5,608 nucleotides of DNA from Candidatus Aminicenantota bacterium. GTDB lineage: Bacteria; Acidobacteriota; Aminicenantia; UBA2199. The translations under genes were made by a program, and so were the position numbers. The DNA lies in the NCBI GenBank assembly GCA_029939015.1, contig JAOZTV010000211.1, positions 1 to 5,608 on the forward strand, read 5' to 3'. This document shows, in pieces, positions 1 to 4,930 of the stretch (positions are counted from its first letter, which is position 1; each line of letters begins with the position of its first letter). Under the pieces are notes generated by a model that saw nothing but the letters and a program-made list of their open reading frames with translations, made no database searches and had not been told where the DNA came from.

Positions 1-724
1 TAATTGGTTTTTTTAAAGACTTTATCATTAATCTAACTTCTTTGTCAGGCATATATATTCCATTATCCCAAAAGTTATTTAATGCTCTATAATTCAATTT
101 AACAAATTCAAATATTTTTTTCAAATTTTCACCTCTTGTTATATTTGGATTCCCCTCAATAACTTCAGGTGAATTAGAAATAGATACAGAAAACCATGTA
201 TTTCCAAATCGTAAATTACCTTTATATTTTATCCTTGGTCCATAATTACCTTCAAGAGTACTAATATAGATAAATCCTGAAAGAATCCCGGTTTTCCCAG
301 TTCCTAAATTAGCATGATCAACTTCAAAATTTTCTTCTTTCAGCATTCTTTCTTCTTGAATTTTTGATTCTTTTGCTTGATCAAGAGATGTGATATAGAG
401 GACAGCCTTCCTATCTGCAAGATCTCCATTTTCATATTTATCCAATATTTTTTTATAATCAGTGTTTTTCATATCAGTTTCTACATGAATTGCAATATCT
501 CCAAAATATGGTGTTTCCTTTGTCACAGCATAACTACAAGTGCAAAATTCCAGTTTTAAATGCGGTAAATTAGCATTCATAAAATGTAAAAAACCATTTC
601 TTGCCTCATTTCCCTCCAATAATTTTAAATTATCAAGCTTATATATCTCTGGAAAACCAATAAAAAGAGTATCCTGCCCTCTCTCAATGGCAAGACTTTC
701 AATGTTTTTTATAATTGCATACAC
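1..724 (-). CDS. Unrecognised protein, partner of the AAA+ ATPase (partial, 3' end outside window)
   Basis: An uninterrupted minus-strand frame of at least 241 codons runs off the left edge. I chose a GTG start at 722-724 because a perfect AGGAGG (730-735) sits 5 nt upstream; the protein then begins (M)YAIIKNIESLAIERG. It looks soluble and mixed alpha/beta, with no signal peptide or membrane segment. A charged, probably helical stretch (DQAKESKIQEERMLKEE) lies near residues 110-126. It contains GTGKTG, but the G-x4-GK spacing of a P-loop is absent, so I do not call it an ATPase. I recognise no family. It follows the AAA+ ATPase gene on the same strand, so the two are probably co-transcribed and may work together. 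The same frame extends upstream to an ATG at 802 that overlaps the ATPase stop, but it is cut by an in-frame TGA at 746-748. Either the gene starts at the GTG, or an older, longer gene has been truncated. Confidence 0.75.
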   Translation of the reverse strand, partial: MYAIIKNIESLAIERGQDTLFIGFPEIYKLDNLKLLEGNEARNGFLHFMNANLPHLKLEFCTCSYAVTKETPYFGDIAIHVETDMKNTDYKKILDKYENGDLADRKAVLYITSLDQAKESKIQEERMLKEENFEVDHANLGTGKTGILSGFIYISTLEGNYGPRIKYKGNLRFGNTWFSVSISNSPEVIEGNPNITRGENLKKIFEFVKLNYRALNNFWDNGIYMPDKEVRLMIKSLKKPI

Positions 725-729
725 AATTG

Positions 730-735
730 CCTCCT
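730..735 (-). promoter_or_regulatory. Ribosome binding site deciding the GTG start
   Basis: AGGAGG on the minus strand lies 5 nt from the GTG at 724. It is the main argument for a start at 724 rather than the ATG at 802, whose frame hits TGA after 18 codons. Confidence 0.7.
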
Positions 736-745
736 TTTTATTTTT

Positions 746-802
746 TCAGATATATAATAATTCATCCACTATACTATCCTGAGCTATAGTAAAATTTTCC
801 AT
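746..802 (-). other. 18-codon leader ORF in frame with the downstream gene, ended by TGA
   Basis: ATG at 802-800 overlaps the TAA of the AAA+ ATPase gene by one base (TAATG), an arrangement typical of translational coupling. The frame encodes MENFTIAQDSIVDELLYI and stops at TGA 748-746. That frame is the same as the downstream GTG-started gene, 26 codons before its start. Most of the leader is made of repeat copy A. It could be a coupling leader peptide, or the original N-terminus of the downstream protein cut off by a nonsense change. The sequence alone does not decide. Confidence 0.4.
764..798 (+). repeat. Dispersed stem-loop repeat, copy A
   Basis: This belongs to a family of four roughly 34-bp copies, all read on the plus strand. 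The shared pattern is ATCC, two variable bases, TATA, then a central CATYCTGAGG-like block, then TATAGT and an A/T-rich end. Copy A has ACTATA and TATAGT as 6-bp inverted arms around an 11-nt centre containing ATCCTGAG. It is the most diverged copy in its left half and overlaps the leader ORF between the AAA+ ATPase and the unknown gene. Confidence 0.65.
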
Positions 803-2430
803 TAAAACCCGATATTACTAATACCTTTTTCCTTTTTAAATTTTATTTCTTCATTTACTAAGTCTGTTAAGTTTGATAAATCTGCTTTATTTTTATTGAA
901 TACTGAATTAAGCAGGAATTTTTTTGATATATTTTCAATTTGAGCTCCTGTTAATTTATGTTCTGACAAGTTTGTATAATCTTTTTCTTCTAAAGTTTTT
1001 AATTTATCTTTCCATATCAATGTTCTAGCGTTTATATCAGGTTTCTCAAATTCAATTTTGAATAAAAATCTCCTTGAGAATGCATTATCCATATTTTCAA
1101 TTAAATTTGTTGTTGCAATAAAAATCCCCTCAAAGTTTTCTAATTCTTCAAGAAGAATATTCTGCATAGCATTATTCATGCTATCAACGCTTGATGAAAT
1201 ATTTATTCTCTTTCCTATCAATGCATCAGCTTCATTAAAAAGAAGTATTGGCTCCCGTTTGAATTCTTTTTTAGCTCTTCTATAATCATCAAAAATCTTT
1301 TTCATGTTTTTTTCACTATTTCCTACCCACATATCCTGAATTCTTGAAATATCAACCTGTAAAATATGTCTTTTTGTTTTTGTTGACAAAACATGTGCCG
1401 AAGCAGTCTTTCCTGTCCCTGCCTCTCCATAAAAAAGTGCAACAAAACCACTCTTAAATCCTGATTGTTTAAGTTCTTTTTTTACCCTATTAAAATTTTT
1501 ATAATTTATAGAATTCTCAATTAATGAAACATCTTTCTCATTCTTTTTATTCAAATAAATATTATTCTTTATACTCTTATATTTTGTAAAATCCAGAACA
1601 GTTGAAGAAAACTCCTTCTCATTTTTTTTCTTATTTTTACTTGCAAATAATTTTCTGACAGTTTTTTCAGCGAGTTTAAACTCAGGATCATTCAATAAAT
1701 CACTGTCTTTTACTAATTCAAGAACCTTGTCTTTAATTATTTTCAACTCATTATTTACAAATTTAGAGTTTAGATTTGCTATATCTGAAAGAGAATCGAA
1801 GATATCATCTGAAAACCGACTGAGATATGTATCCCCTCTTCCAGTTAAATGTTCTATGATTGCATAAAATAACATAATTTTTTCAATAGTTGGATATTGA
1901 ATAAGTATATGATATATATCAAGTTTTTTGTCCATTTTTTCAATAAGTTTCTCAACTTTATTATAAAACTGTTTCAGACTTATTTTTTCTTCATCTCTCT
2001 GATCAATAAGATCTTTTGCAAAATCTAAAATTGAATACATATCTGAAAAATTACATTCTGAAAAAGAATCTTTTCCTGTGACCAGATAATTAAATATACC
2101 TTCATCCAATTCAACTTCAGGATTGACATTAAGACTTGCCCGTCTTGCTTTTTCAATAACGATAAGATTTTTTTTCTGAAGTGTATTTATATTTTTAATA
2201 ATATCCATATAGAGTTTATCAGATAATTTATATTTATCTCTTATATTTCTTAACGATTGACTATAACCTGTTTCAAAGGAAAGTTTTGCAACAACAGAAA
2301 AAAGTACAGCCTCGTCTCTATTTAATTCAAACTCTTTCATAACATCGTTGATAACCCCGGTCTTTGGTGGTTTTATAAATACATTCTTCCGCTTTGACAC
2401 ATTCAATATTTTAACTAAATTAAGATTCAT
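802..2430 (-). CDS. AAA+ family ATPase, 542 aa
   Basis: A single C-terminal AAA+ module sits behind a helical N-terminal region of about 320 residues that I do not recognise. Visible motifs are Walker A GEAGTGKT (335-342), Walker B ILLFNEAD (395-402), sensor 1 IATTN (438-442), arginine-finger candidates R453/R454 in SRRF, and sensor 2 GAQIEN (495-500). Walker B has Asn399 where most AAA+ proteins have Asp, while the catalytic Glu400 is kept. From memory, related bacterial ATPases with the same LLFNEAD motif exist, so this is probably a family trait and not damage. Such proteins usually form ATP-driven hexameric remodelling machines; the substrate here is unknown. The region around 30-100 could hold a winged-helix-like fold, but that is weak. 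The start is supported by AGGAGG (2435-2440) 4 nt upstream. The gene ends in a TAATG overlap with the next frame, so it probably heads an operon with the unknown gene at 1-724. Confidence 0.9.
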   Translation of the reverse strand: MNLNLVKILNVSKRKNVFIKPPKTGVINDVMKEFELNRDEAVLFSVVAKLSFETGYSQSLRNIRDKYKLSDKLYMDIIKNINTLQKKNLIVIEKARRASLNVNPEVELDEGIFNYLVTGKDSFSECNFSDMYSILDFAKDLIDQRDEEKISLKQFYNKVEKLIEKMDKKLDIYHILIQYPTIEKIMLFYAIIEHLTGRGDTYLSRFSDDIFDSLSDIANLNSKFVNNELKIIKDKVLELVKDSDLLNDPEFKLAEKTVRKLFASKNKKKNEKEFSSTVLDFTKYKSIKNNIYLNKKNEKDVSLIENSINYKNFNRVKKELKQSGFKSGFVALFYGEAGTGKTASAHVLSTKTKRHILQVDISRIQDMWVGNSEKNMKKIFDDYRRAKKEFKREPILLFNEADALIGKRINISSSVDSMNNAMQNILLEELENFEGIFIATTNLIENMDNAFSRRFLFKIEFEKPDINARTLIWKDKLKTLEEKDYTNLSEHKLTGAQIENISKKFLLNSVFNKNKADLSNLTDLVNEEIKFKKEKGISNIGF

Positions 2431-2434
2431 TAAT

Positions 2435-2440
2435 CCTCCT
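2435..2440 (-). promoter_or_regulatory. Ribosome binding site of the AAA+ ATPase gene
   Basis: AGGAGG on the minus strand lies 4 nt from the ATG at 2430. I found no convincing -35/-10 pair just upstream. A TATAAT (2447-2452) lacks a good -35 partner and would have to use repeat copy B. Confidence 0.7.
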
Positions 2441-2456
2441 GCTATAATTATAATTT

Positions 2457-2490
2457 ATCCTATATAGCATCCTGAGGTATAGTGAAATAA
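2457..2490 (+). repeat. Dispersed stem-loop repeat, copy B
   Basis: This copy shares the block GCATCCTGAGGTATAGTG with the family consensus and begins with ATCC like the others. Its left arm (CCTATATA) pairs poorly with the right arm. It occupies most of the 82-bp gap between the ancestral vapC stop (2513) and the AAA+ ATPase start (2430), so it would lie in the ATPase gene's 5' untranslated or promoter region. Confidence 0.75.
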
Positions 2491-2542
2491 TTTTTGATTT
2501 TATGTAAAATACTTAATAAATATCAAAATTGTGTATGTTTTT

Positions 2543-2547
2543 TATTA
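2543..2547. repeat. Target site duplication, left copy (TATTA)
   Basis: TATTA directly abuts the CC end of the MITE and matches TATTA at 2709-2713 on the other side. Collapsing the two copies restores the vapC reading frame, which supports a true 5-bp duplication. Confidence 0.75.
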
Positions 2548-2708
2548 CCTAAGTTGAGTGATTGTTTTGGATGAAGAGGTCAAGAGTGTTGCTATCAGAA
2601 GGTATTACAAAAACCACAGGCATACTAATAAGTATGTCGAGGATTTTTGCAAAGCCTTATGGTGCAACAGGCTTAGGGCTATTCGCCGAAAAAATTACTC
2701 AAATTAGG
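2548..2708. mobile_element. MITE-like palindromic element, 161 bp
   Basis: The element is an imperfect inverted repeat over its whole length, centred at about 2628. Its ends are CCTAAGTTGAGT and, as the reverse complement of the right end, CCTAATTTGAGT. Inner arms also match: TGTTGC (2587-2592) with GCAACA (2664-2669), an A/T run flanked by AAGG and CCTT, and a perfect tip CATACT-AATA-AGTATG (2621-2636). TATTA flanks both sides. It encodes no transposase, so it would have been mobilised in trans by an element sharing its ends. It is visibly less AT-rich than its surroundings. As RNA it would fold into one long hairpin. I cannot assign the insertion sequence family. Confidence 0.85.
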
Positions 2709-2713
2709 TATTA
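2709..2713. repeat. Target site duplication, right copy (TATTA)
   Basis: This is the partner of TATTA at 2543-2547, directly outside the GG end of the element. It lies inside the codons of KLI in the ancestral vapC. Confidence 0.75.
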
Positions 2714-2862
2714 ATTTAAAATGTTTATCAAGAGTATATAATGAAAAATTATTATCAATTACATTTTGAGTTATAATCAAATCTGGAATTCCGACCCTGT
2801 TAATTCCTTTTTTTAAACATTGATATTGCAAATCAAGAATATTATTCCAATCAAAACTTTCT

Positions 2863-3054
2863 TCATCTTTTCCTTAAATTATCAAGATCAATATCAAGGT
2901 CAACTTTACCTTTATATTTTTTTAAACCCAAAATTTTATTCCGCTTAATGAATTCTTCTAATGCTTTCTTTATTACAGCAGTTTTTGTTTTAAGCTTAGA
3001 GATGCTTTTAGCTTCATTAATTAAGTTTTCAGGAAGATCTAAAGTAGTTCTCAT
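2863..3054 (-). CDS. vapB: VapB-type antitoxin (intact, toxin lost)
   Basis: This 63-residue protein has the layout of short VapB antitoxins whose partner is a PIN-domain toxin. An N-terminal strand MRTTLDLP and helices through IKKALEEFIKRNK (about 1-40) resemble a ribbon-helix-helix DNA-binding dimer. The C-terminal tail KVDLDIDLDNLRKR (50-63) would normally wrap around VapC. AGGAG (3062-3066) lies 7 nt before the ATG. The stop overlaps the vapC start (ATGA), the usual translational coupling. Length and motifs look complete, and a strong promoter with an inverted-repeat operator remains upstream, so it could still be expressed. Because vapC is destroyed it is an orphan. It may persist as a repressor or as an antidote to a related VapC elsewhere (inference). 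Confidence 0.88.
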   Translation of the reverse strand: MRTTLDLPENLINEAKSISKLKTKTAVIKKALEEFIKRNKILGLKKYKGKVDLDIDLDNLRKR

Positions 3055-3070
3055 TATAATTCTCCTCTAA

Positions 3071-3105
3071 TGCATAATAATAGTATTGTTTTTATGCATT
3101 GTCAA
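3071..3105 (-). promoter_or_regulatory. vapB promoter with inverted-repeat operator
   Basis: On the minus strand, TTGACA (3100-3105), a 17-bp spacer and TATTAT (3077-3082) form a near-ideal sigma-70 promoter. Perfect 7-bp inverted arms TGCATAA/TTATGCA lie at 3071-3077 and 3092-3098. They flank the -10 and reach toward the -35, where a bound VapB dimer pair would block RNA polymerase. This matches the known autoregulation of VapBC operons. Binding itself is inferred. Confidence 0.75.
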
Positions 3106-3129
3106 CTTAATTAGCAGAGCGAAATACAA

Positions 3130-3933
3130 TTAATTCCTCTTTCTTTTCAAAACTTTTAATATTTCCCTATCCTTTTGTAATTCAATAGAGGCATATTCTA
3201 TTGAGTAACTACGGTTTCTTACGGCTTCTAATACAATCTCTCTATCATTTTGTAATCGTTTTGATGCAAATTTTAATGCCCCACCCCTGTTTTTTACTGC
3301 TTCTAAGACAATTTCTCTATCATCCTGAACATCTTTAGATAGATATTGTAGAGTATCACCCTTCCTTTGAATAACTTTTAAAATAATATCAGCTTGAGTA
3401 CGTATCTCTTCTGAAGCATATTGAATAATATTTACATCGTTTTTTATTGCTTCCAATACAATTTCTTTATCATTTTTAAGCTCTTCAGATGCATGTTCTA
3501 ATGCCCATTGATAGTTTTTTACAGCTATTAAAACAATTTCCTTATCATTCTTTAACTTTTTAGATACATTTGACAGATGTGAACCATGTTTTTTAACAGC
3601 TTCTAAGACAATTTTACGATCATTATTAAATTCTTCAGCAAAAAAGCAGGGATTGTTTTTAATAACTTTTATAATAAATTTTCTTAAAACTTCTCTCTCT
3701 TTATCATCAAGCCGACTATTAGCCCATAATATACAAACCTTATCAAGCCATACTTTTTCATCATTCGATAAATGACACATCTTCATTAATTCCTTCTCAC
3801 CCCAACTCTTTATCCAATTTTCTTTTTCCAAATCATTCATTCCAACAAAATTTGCCATTTCGATTAAGAACTCTTTTTTCGCCAAAAACTCATCACCTCT
3901 AAAAACTTCTTTGTTTTTTTTATATTCGTGCAT
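3130..3933 (-). CDS. DUF4116-type repeat protein, 267 aa
   Basis: The N-terminal 100 or so residues are helical and charged, and I do not recognise them. From residue 104 the protein is an array of 25-residue units of the form NDREIVLEAVKNRGxALxxAS. Six full units start at 104, 129, 154, 179, 204 and 229, and a broken seventh begins at 254 and runs into a basic end (KVLKRKRN). The spacing is exactly 25, and unit 4 is the most diverged. This matches the DUF4116 repeat, whose biochemical role is not established; tandem helical repeats often bind proteins. There is no signal peptide or membrane segment. The start is supported by GGGAG about 6 nt upstream of the ATG. It is upstream of vapB on the same strand, with 75 bp between the coding regions, but vapB has its own promoter. 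It is divergent from the MazEF-like pair, with repeat copy C between them. Confidence 0.85.
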   Translation of the reverse strand: MHEYKKNKEVFRGDEFLAKKEFLIEMANFVGMNDLEKENWIKSWGEKELMKMCHLSNDEKVWLDKVCILWANSRLDDKEREVLRKFIIKVIKNNPCFFAEEFNNDRKIVLEAVKKHGSHLSNVSKKLKNDKEIVLIAVKNYQWALEHASEELKNDKEIVLEAIKNDVNIIQYASEEIRTQADIILKVIQRKGDTLQYLSKDVQDDREIVLEAVKNRGGALKFASKRLQNDREIVLEAVRNRSYSIEYASIELQKDREILKVLKRKRN

Positions 3934-3978
3934 AATAACTCCCTATTTAAAATTTTTTTTAACATTTTATTATATTAT

Positions 3979-4012
3979 ATCCAGTATATCATTCTGAGGT
4001 ATAGTGGAATTT
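3979..4012 (+). repeat. Dispersed stem-loop repeat, copy C
   Basis: Arms CCAGTATA and TATAGTGG pair at 7 of 8 positions around the 11-nt centre TCATTCTGAGG. It shares most positions with copies B and D. It lies in the divergent intergenic region (3934-4083) between the DUF4116 gene and the MazEF-like pair. The rest of that region is AT-rich leader for both sides plus the plus-strand promoter at 4036-4064. Confidence 0.8.
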
Positions 4013-4035
4013 TTCAAGATTTTTTCAAAGAAATG

Positions 4036-4064
4036 TTGAAAATTTTTAATAATTATTGTATATT
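4036..4064 (+). promoter_or_regulatory. Promoter of the MazEF-like pair, with palindrome in the spacer
   Basis: TTGAAA (4036-4041), a 17-bp spacer and TATATT (4059-4064) form a good sigma-70 promoter. The spacer holds the perfect 10-bp palindrome AATAATTATT (4048-4057), a candidate operator. About 28 bp from the base before TTGAAA are repeated with one mismatch upstream of the gene at 4705. The operator role is inferred, and AT-only palindromes arise easily by chance. Confidence 0.6.
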
Positions 4065-4083
4065 AACTTTGGGAGTTATAAAC

Positions 4084-4290
4084 ATGGAAATAACAAAGCA
4101 ATTTGATTTATCTGTTTTGCCGGAAAAAGCACAAAATGAGCTTTATAATTTCTATTTATTTCTTAAACAGCAATACTTCGTTGATAAACTAAAAAATAAT
4201 ACCGAAGATACCACATTATTAAGTGAACAGGTTCTTGCAAAAGATTGGAATAAAGCAGAAGAAGACAAAGCATGGGAAAATTTTCAGTAA
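4084..4290 (+). CDS. Antitoxin of MazF-like pair (DUF2281-like)
   Basis: A 68-residue protein. I placed the start at 4084 because GGGAG (4071-4075) is 8 nt upstream and a promoter lies at 4036-4064; an in-frame ATG at 3928 would begin before that promoter. The N-terminus (MEITKQFDLSVLPEKAQNEL, then a helix YNFYLFLKQQY) resembles small DUF2281-type antitoxins. The acidic tail ending EEDKAWENFQ looks like the part that would neutralise the toxin. Its last codons overlap the toxin gene by 19 bp (4272-4290), which implies coupled translation. The pair would be autoregulated: a labile antitoxin binds both its own promoter and the toxin. Family assignment is from pattern memory; position before a MazF-like toxin makes the antitoxin call firm. 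Confidence 0.8.
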   Translation: MEITKQFDLSVLPEKAQNELYNFYLFLKQQYFVDKLKNNTEDTTLLSEQVLAKDWNKAEEDKAWENFQ

Positions 4291-4601
4291 GAGACATAAT
4301 ATTTATTCGTTTCCCTTTTTCAGACCTTAGTAATTATAAACTTAGACCAGCTCTTATTTTAGCTTATGCTGAAAAGGATGACTGGATTTTATGTCAAATT
4401 ACAAGTAAGTCTTATTCTGATAAAAAATCAGTTATTTTGGAAGATAAAAATTTTGAGAGCGGAAGTCTGATTAAAACGAGTTATATAAGACCAGGTAAAT
4501 TATTTACAGCAAATGCAAACATTTTTGAGAAAAAGGTAGCACAAGTAAAACCAGAATTTAAAAATAAAATAGTAGATATAATAATTGAACTTTTGAAATA
4601 A
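4272..4601 (+). CDS. MazF/PemK-family mRNA interferase toxin
   Basis: This 109-residue protein has the usual MazF/PemK length and motif order. The opening strand VRDIIFIRFPFSDLS (6-20) is followed by KLRPALIL (23-30) with the conserved Arg-Pro, then CQITSKS (41-47) with the Thr/Ser that contributes to the active site, and a late SYIRPGKLF block (70-78). Such toxins are cytoplasmic ribosome-independent RNases that cut mRNA at short sequences; the specificity cannot be read from this sequence. No frameshift or truncation is visible, so it should be active when free of its antitoxin. The ATG lies inside the antitoxin gene without a strong separate ribosome site, consistent with coupling. No hairpin terminator is visible in the 100 bp after the stop. 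Confidence 0.9.
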   Translation: MGKFSVRDIIFIRFPFSDLSNYKLRPALILAYAEKDDWILCQITSKSYSDKKSVILEDKNFESGSLIKTSYIRPGKLFTANANIFEKKVAQVKPEFKNKIVDIIIELLK

Positions 4602-4652
4602 AAACATTATTAATCTAACTAAAAAATTTGACATAAAACATTTATAAAACAG

Positions 4653-4681
4653 TTGAAAATATTTAATAATTATTGTATATA
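4653..4681 (+). promoter_or_regulatory. Promoter of the UPF0175 remnant, near-copy of the MazEF-like promoter
   Basis: TTGAAA (4653-4658), 17 bp and TATATA (4676-4681), with the same palindrome AATAATTATT in the spacer (4665-4674). From the base before TTGAAA, about 28 bp match the 4035-4062 segment with one substitution. The 4602-4652 stretch before it holds nothing else I can support. Confidence 0.6.
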
Positions 4682-4704
4682 TTAATAGGAGTTTAAAATA
4701 TAAA

Positions 4705-4902
4705 ATGGAAAGATTAATAAAAATAAATTATCCTGAATCGTTGGCATTCTCACTTAAAATGGAGAATCAGGAATTTAAAGATGAGATAAAAACTTTATCA
4801 TTGATAAAACTATATGAATTAGGTAAAATATCATCTTTATTAAAAATCAATAAGTATTTTATTAGAAGAATTAATAAGAAAAGGAACATGGATAAATCCT
4901 AA
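4705..4902 (+). pseudogene. UPF0175-like antitoxin, C-terminally truncated
   Basis: The first 44 or so residues (MERLIKINYPESLAFSL, then EFKDEIKTLSLIKLYELGKISS) match the opening of UPF0175 antitoxins, which have a strand, the INYPE motif and a helix ending near LYELGK. Members usually run to about 80-90 residues and continue through a small helix-turn-helix (G-x-AA-x-LLGISR). Here the frame turns instead into a basic, low-complexity tail (INKYFIRRINKKRNMDKS). That tail is the out-of-frame reading of DNA which in another frame encodes the end of a DUF3368-type protein. A deletion has apparently joined the start of the antitoxin to the end of its toxin gene. The promoter and an AGGAG (4687-4691, a rather long 13 nt from the ATG) survive, so a 65-residue product could be made, but antitoxin function is doubtful. 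Confidence 0.65.
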
Positions 4903-4930
4903 TCTGGCACAAAAAGTATCCAGTATAGCA
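4844..4930 (+). pseudogene. DUF3368-like toxin C-terminal remnant
   Basis: In the +2 frame relative to the UPF0175 remnant, the DNA reads KSISILLEELIRKGTWINPN then LAQKVSS. This resembles the DUF3368 C-terminus (pattern: LLDELxxxGFxISxxLYxxVL). DUF3368 proteins are nuclease-like toxins usually encoded directly after a UPF0175 antitoxin, which is the order expected here. A TAA stands just before the first Lys codon, and there is no start. The frame stays open through repeat copy D to a stop at 5051-5053, so the natural end is unclear; I placed it at the edge of the repeat. At least the first 100 or so residues of the toxin are missing. Confidence 0.55.

Larger units (their letters stand above)
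2513..2866 (-). pseudogene. vapC: vapC PIN-domain toxin remnant, internally deleted and MITE-interrupted
   Basis: VapC toxins are PIN-domain RNases of about 130 residues. Here the ATG overlaps the vapB stop (ATGA, 2863-2866), and the first codons (MKKVLI) match a VapC N-terminus. That frame then soon stops (GIIFLICNINV). From about 2857 a different frame gives the C-terminal PIN half: DWNNILDLQ, then GINRVGIPDLIITQN and NNFSLYTLDKHFKLI, including the Asp of IPD and of LDKHF. Most of the first half, with the N-terminal active-site Asp, is therefore missing, and the junction shifts frame. The 3' end is split by a MITE-like element (2548-2708). Joining the flanks across one TSD copy gives LDKHFKLIKNIHNFDIY and a TAA at 2513-2515. 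About 188 nt of toxin gene remain, near half the usual length. It should be non-functional. Confidence 0.85.

Noticed and set aside
300..330. GTGKTG in the partner protein as a P-loop
   Set aside because: The Gly five residues before GKT is missing, and the surrounding residues do not form the strand-loop-helix pattern.
746..748. In-frame TGA as selenocysteine or a reassigned codon
   Set aside because: I saw no convincing selenocysteine hairpin right after it, and TGA ends other genes here normally (vapB, the ParE-linked antitoxin). A leader stop or nonsense change is simpler.
377..782. Two short plus-strand open frames (377-559 and 540-782)
   Set aside because: They lie opposite the long minus-strand frame at 1-724, which has a good ribosome site and natural protein composition. 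The plus-strand products are low-complexity and lack starts with ribosome sites.
1058..1285. Plus-strand open frame of 75 codons
   Set aside because: It is antisense to the AAA+ core motifs of the ATPase gene and shows no support of its own.
2441..2480. Dedicated promoter for the AAA+ ATPase gene using TATAAT at 2447-2452
   Set aside because: No acceptable -35 lies 16-18 bp upstream, so I did not list it as a feature.
2558..2707. Plus-strand open frame of 49 codons from a GTG (VIVLDEEVKSVAIRRYYKN...), rich in Arg and Lys
   Set aside because: It coincides almost exactly with the palindromic element, has no ribosome site, and is best seen as a by-product of the MITE's less AT-rich hairpin sequence. 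An overlapping ATG frame (2571-2714) is rejected for the same reason.
3928..4083. Longer N-terminus for the MazF-partner antitoxin, starting at ATG 3928
   Set aside because: The added residues are hydrophobic low-complexity sequence spanning repeat copy C and the promoter at 4036-4064, and they overlap the divergent gene start. The ATG at 4084 has a proper ribosome site.
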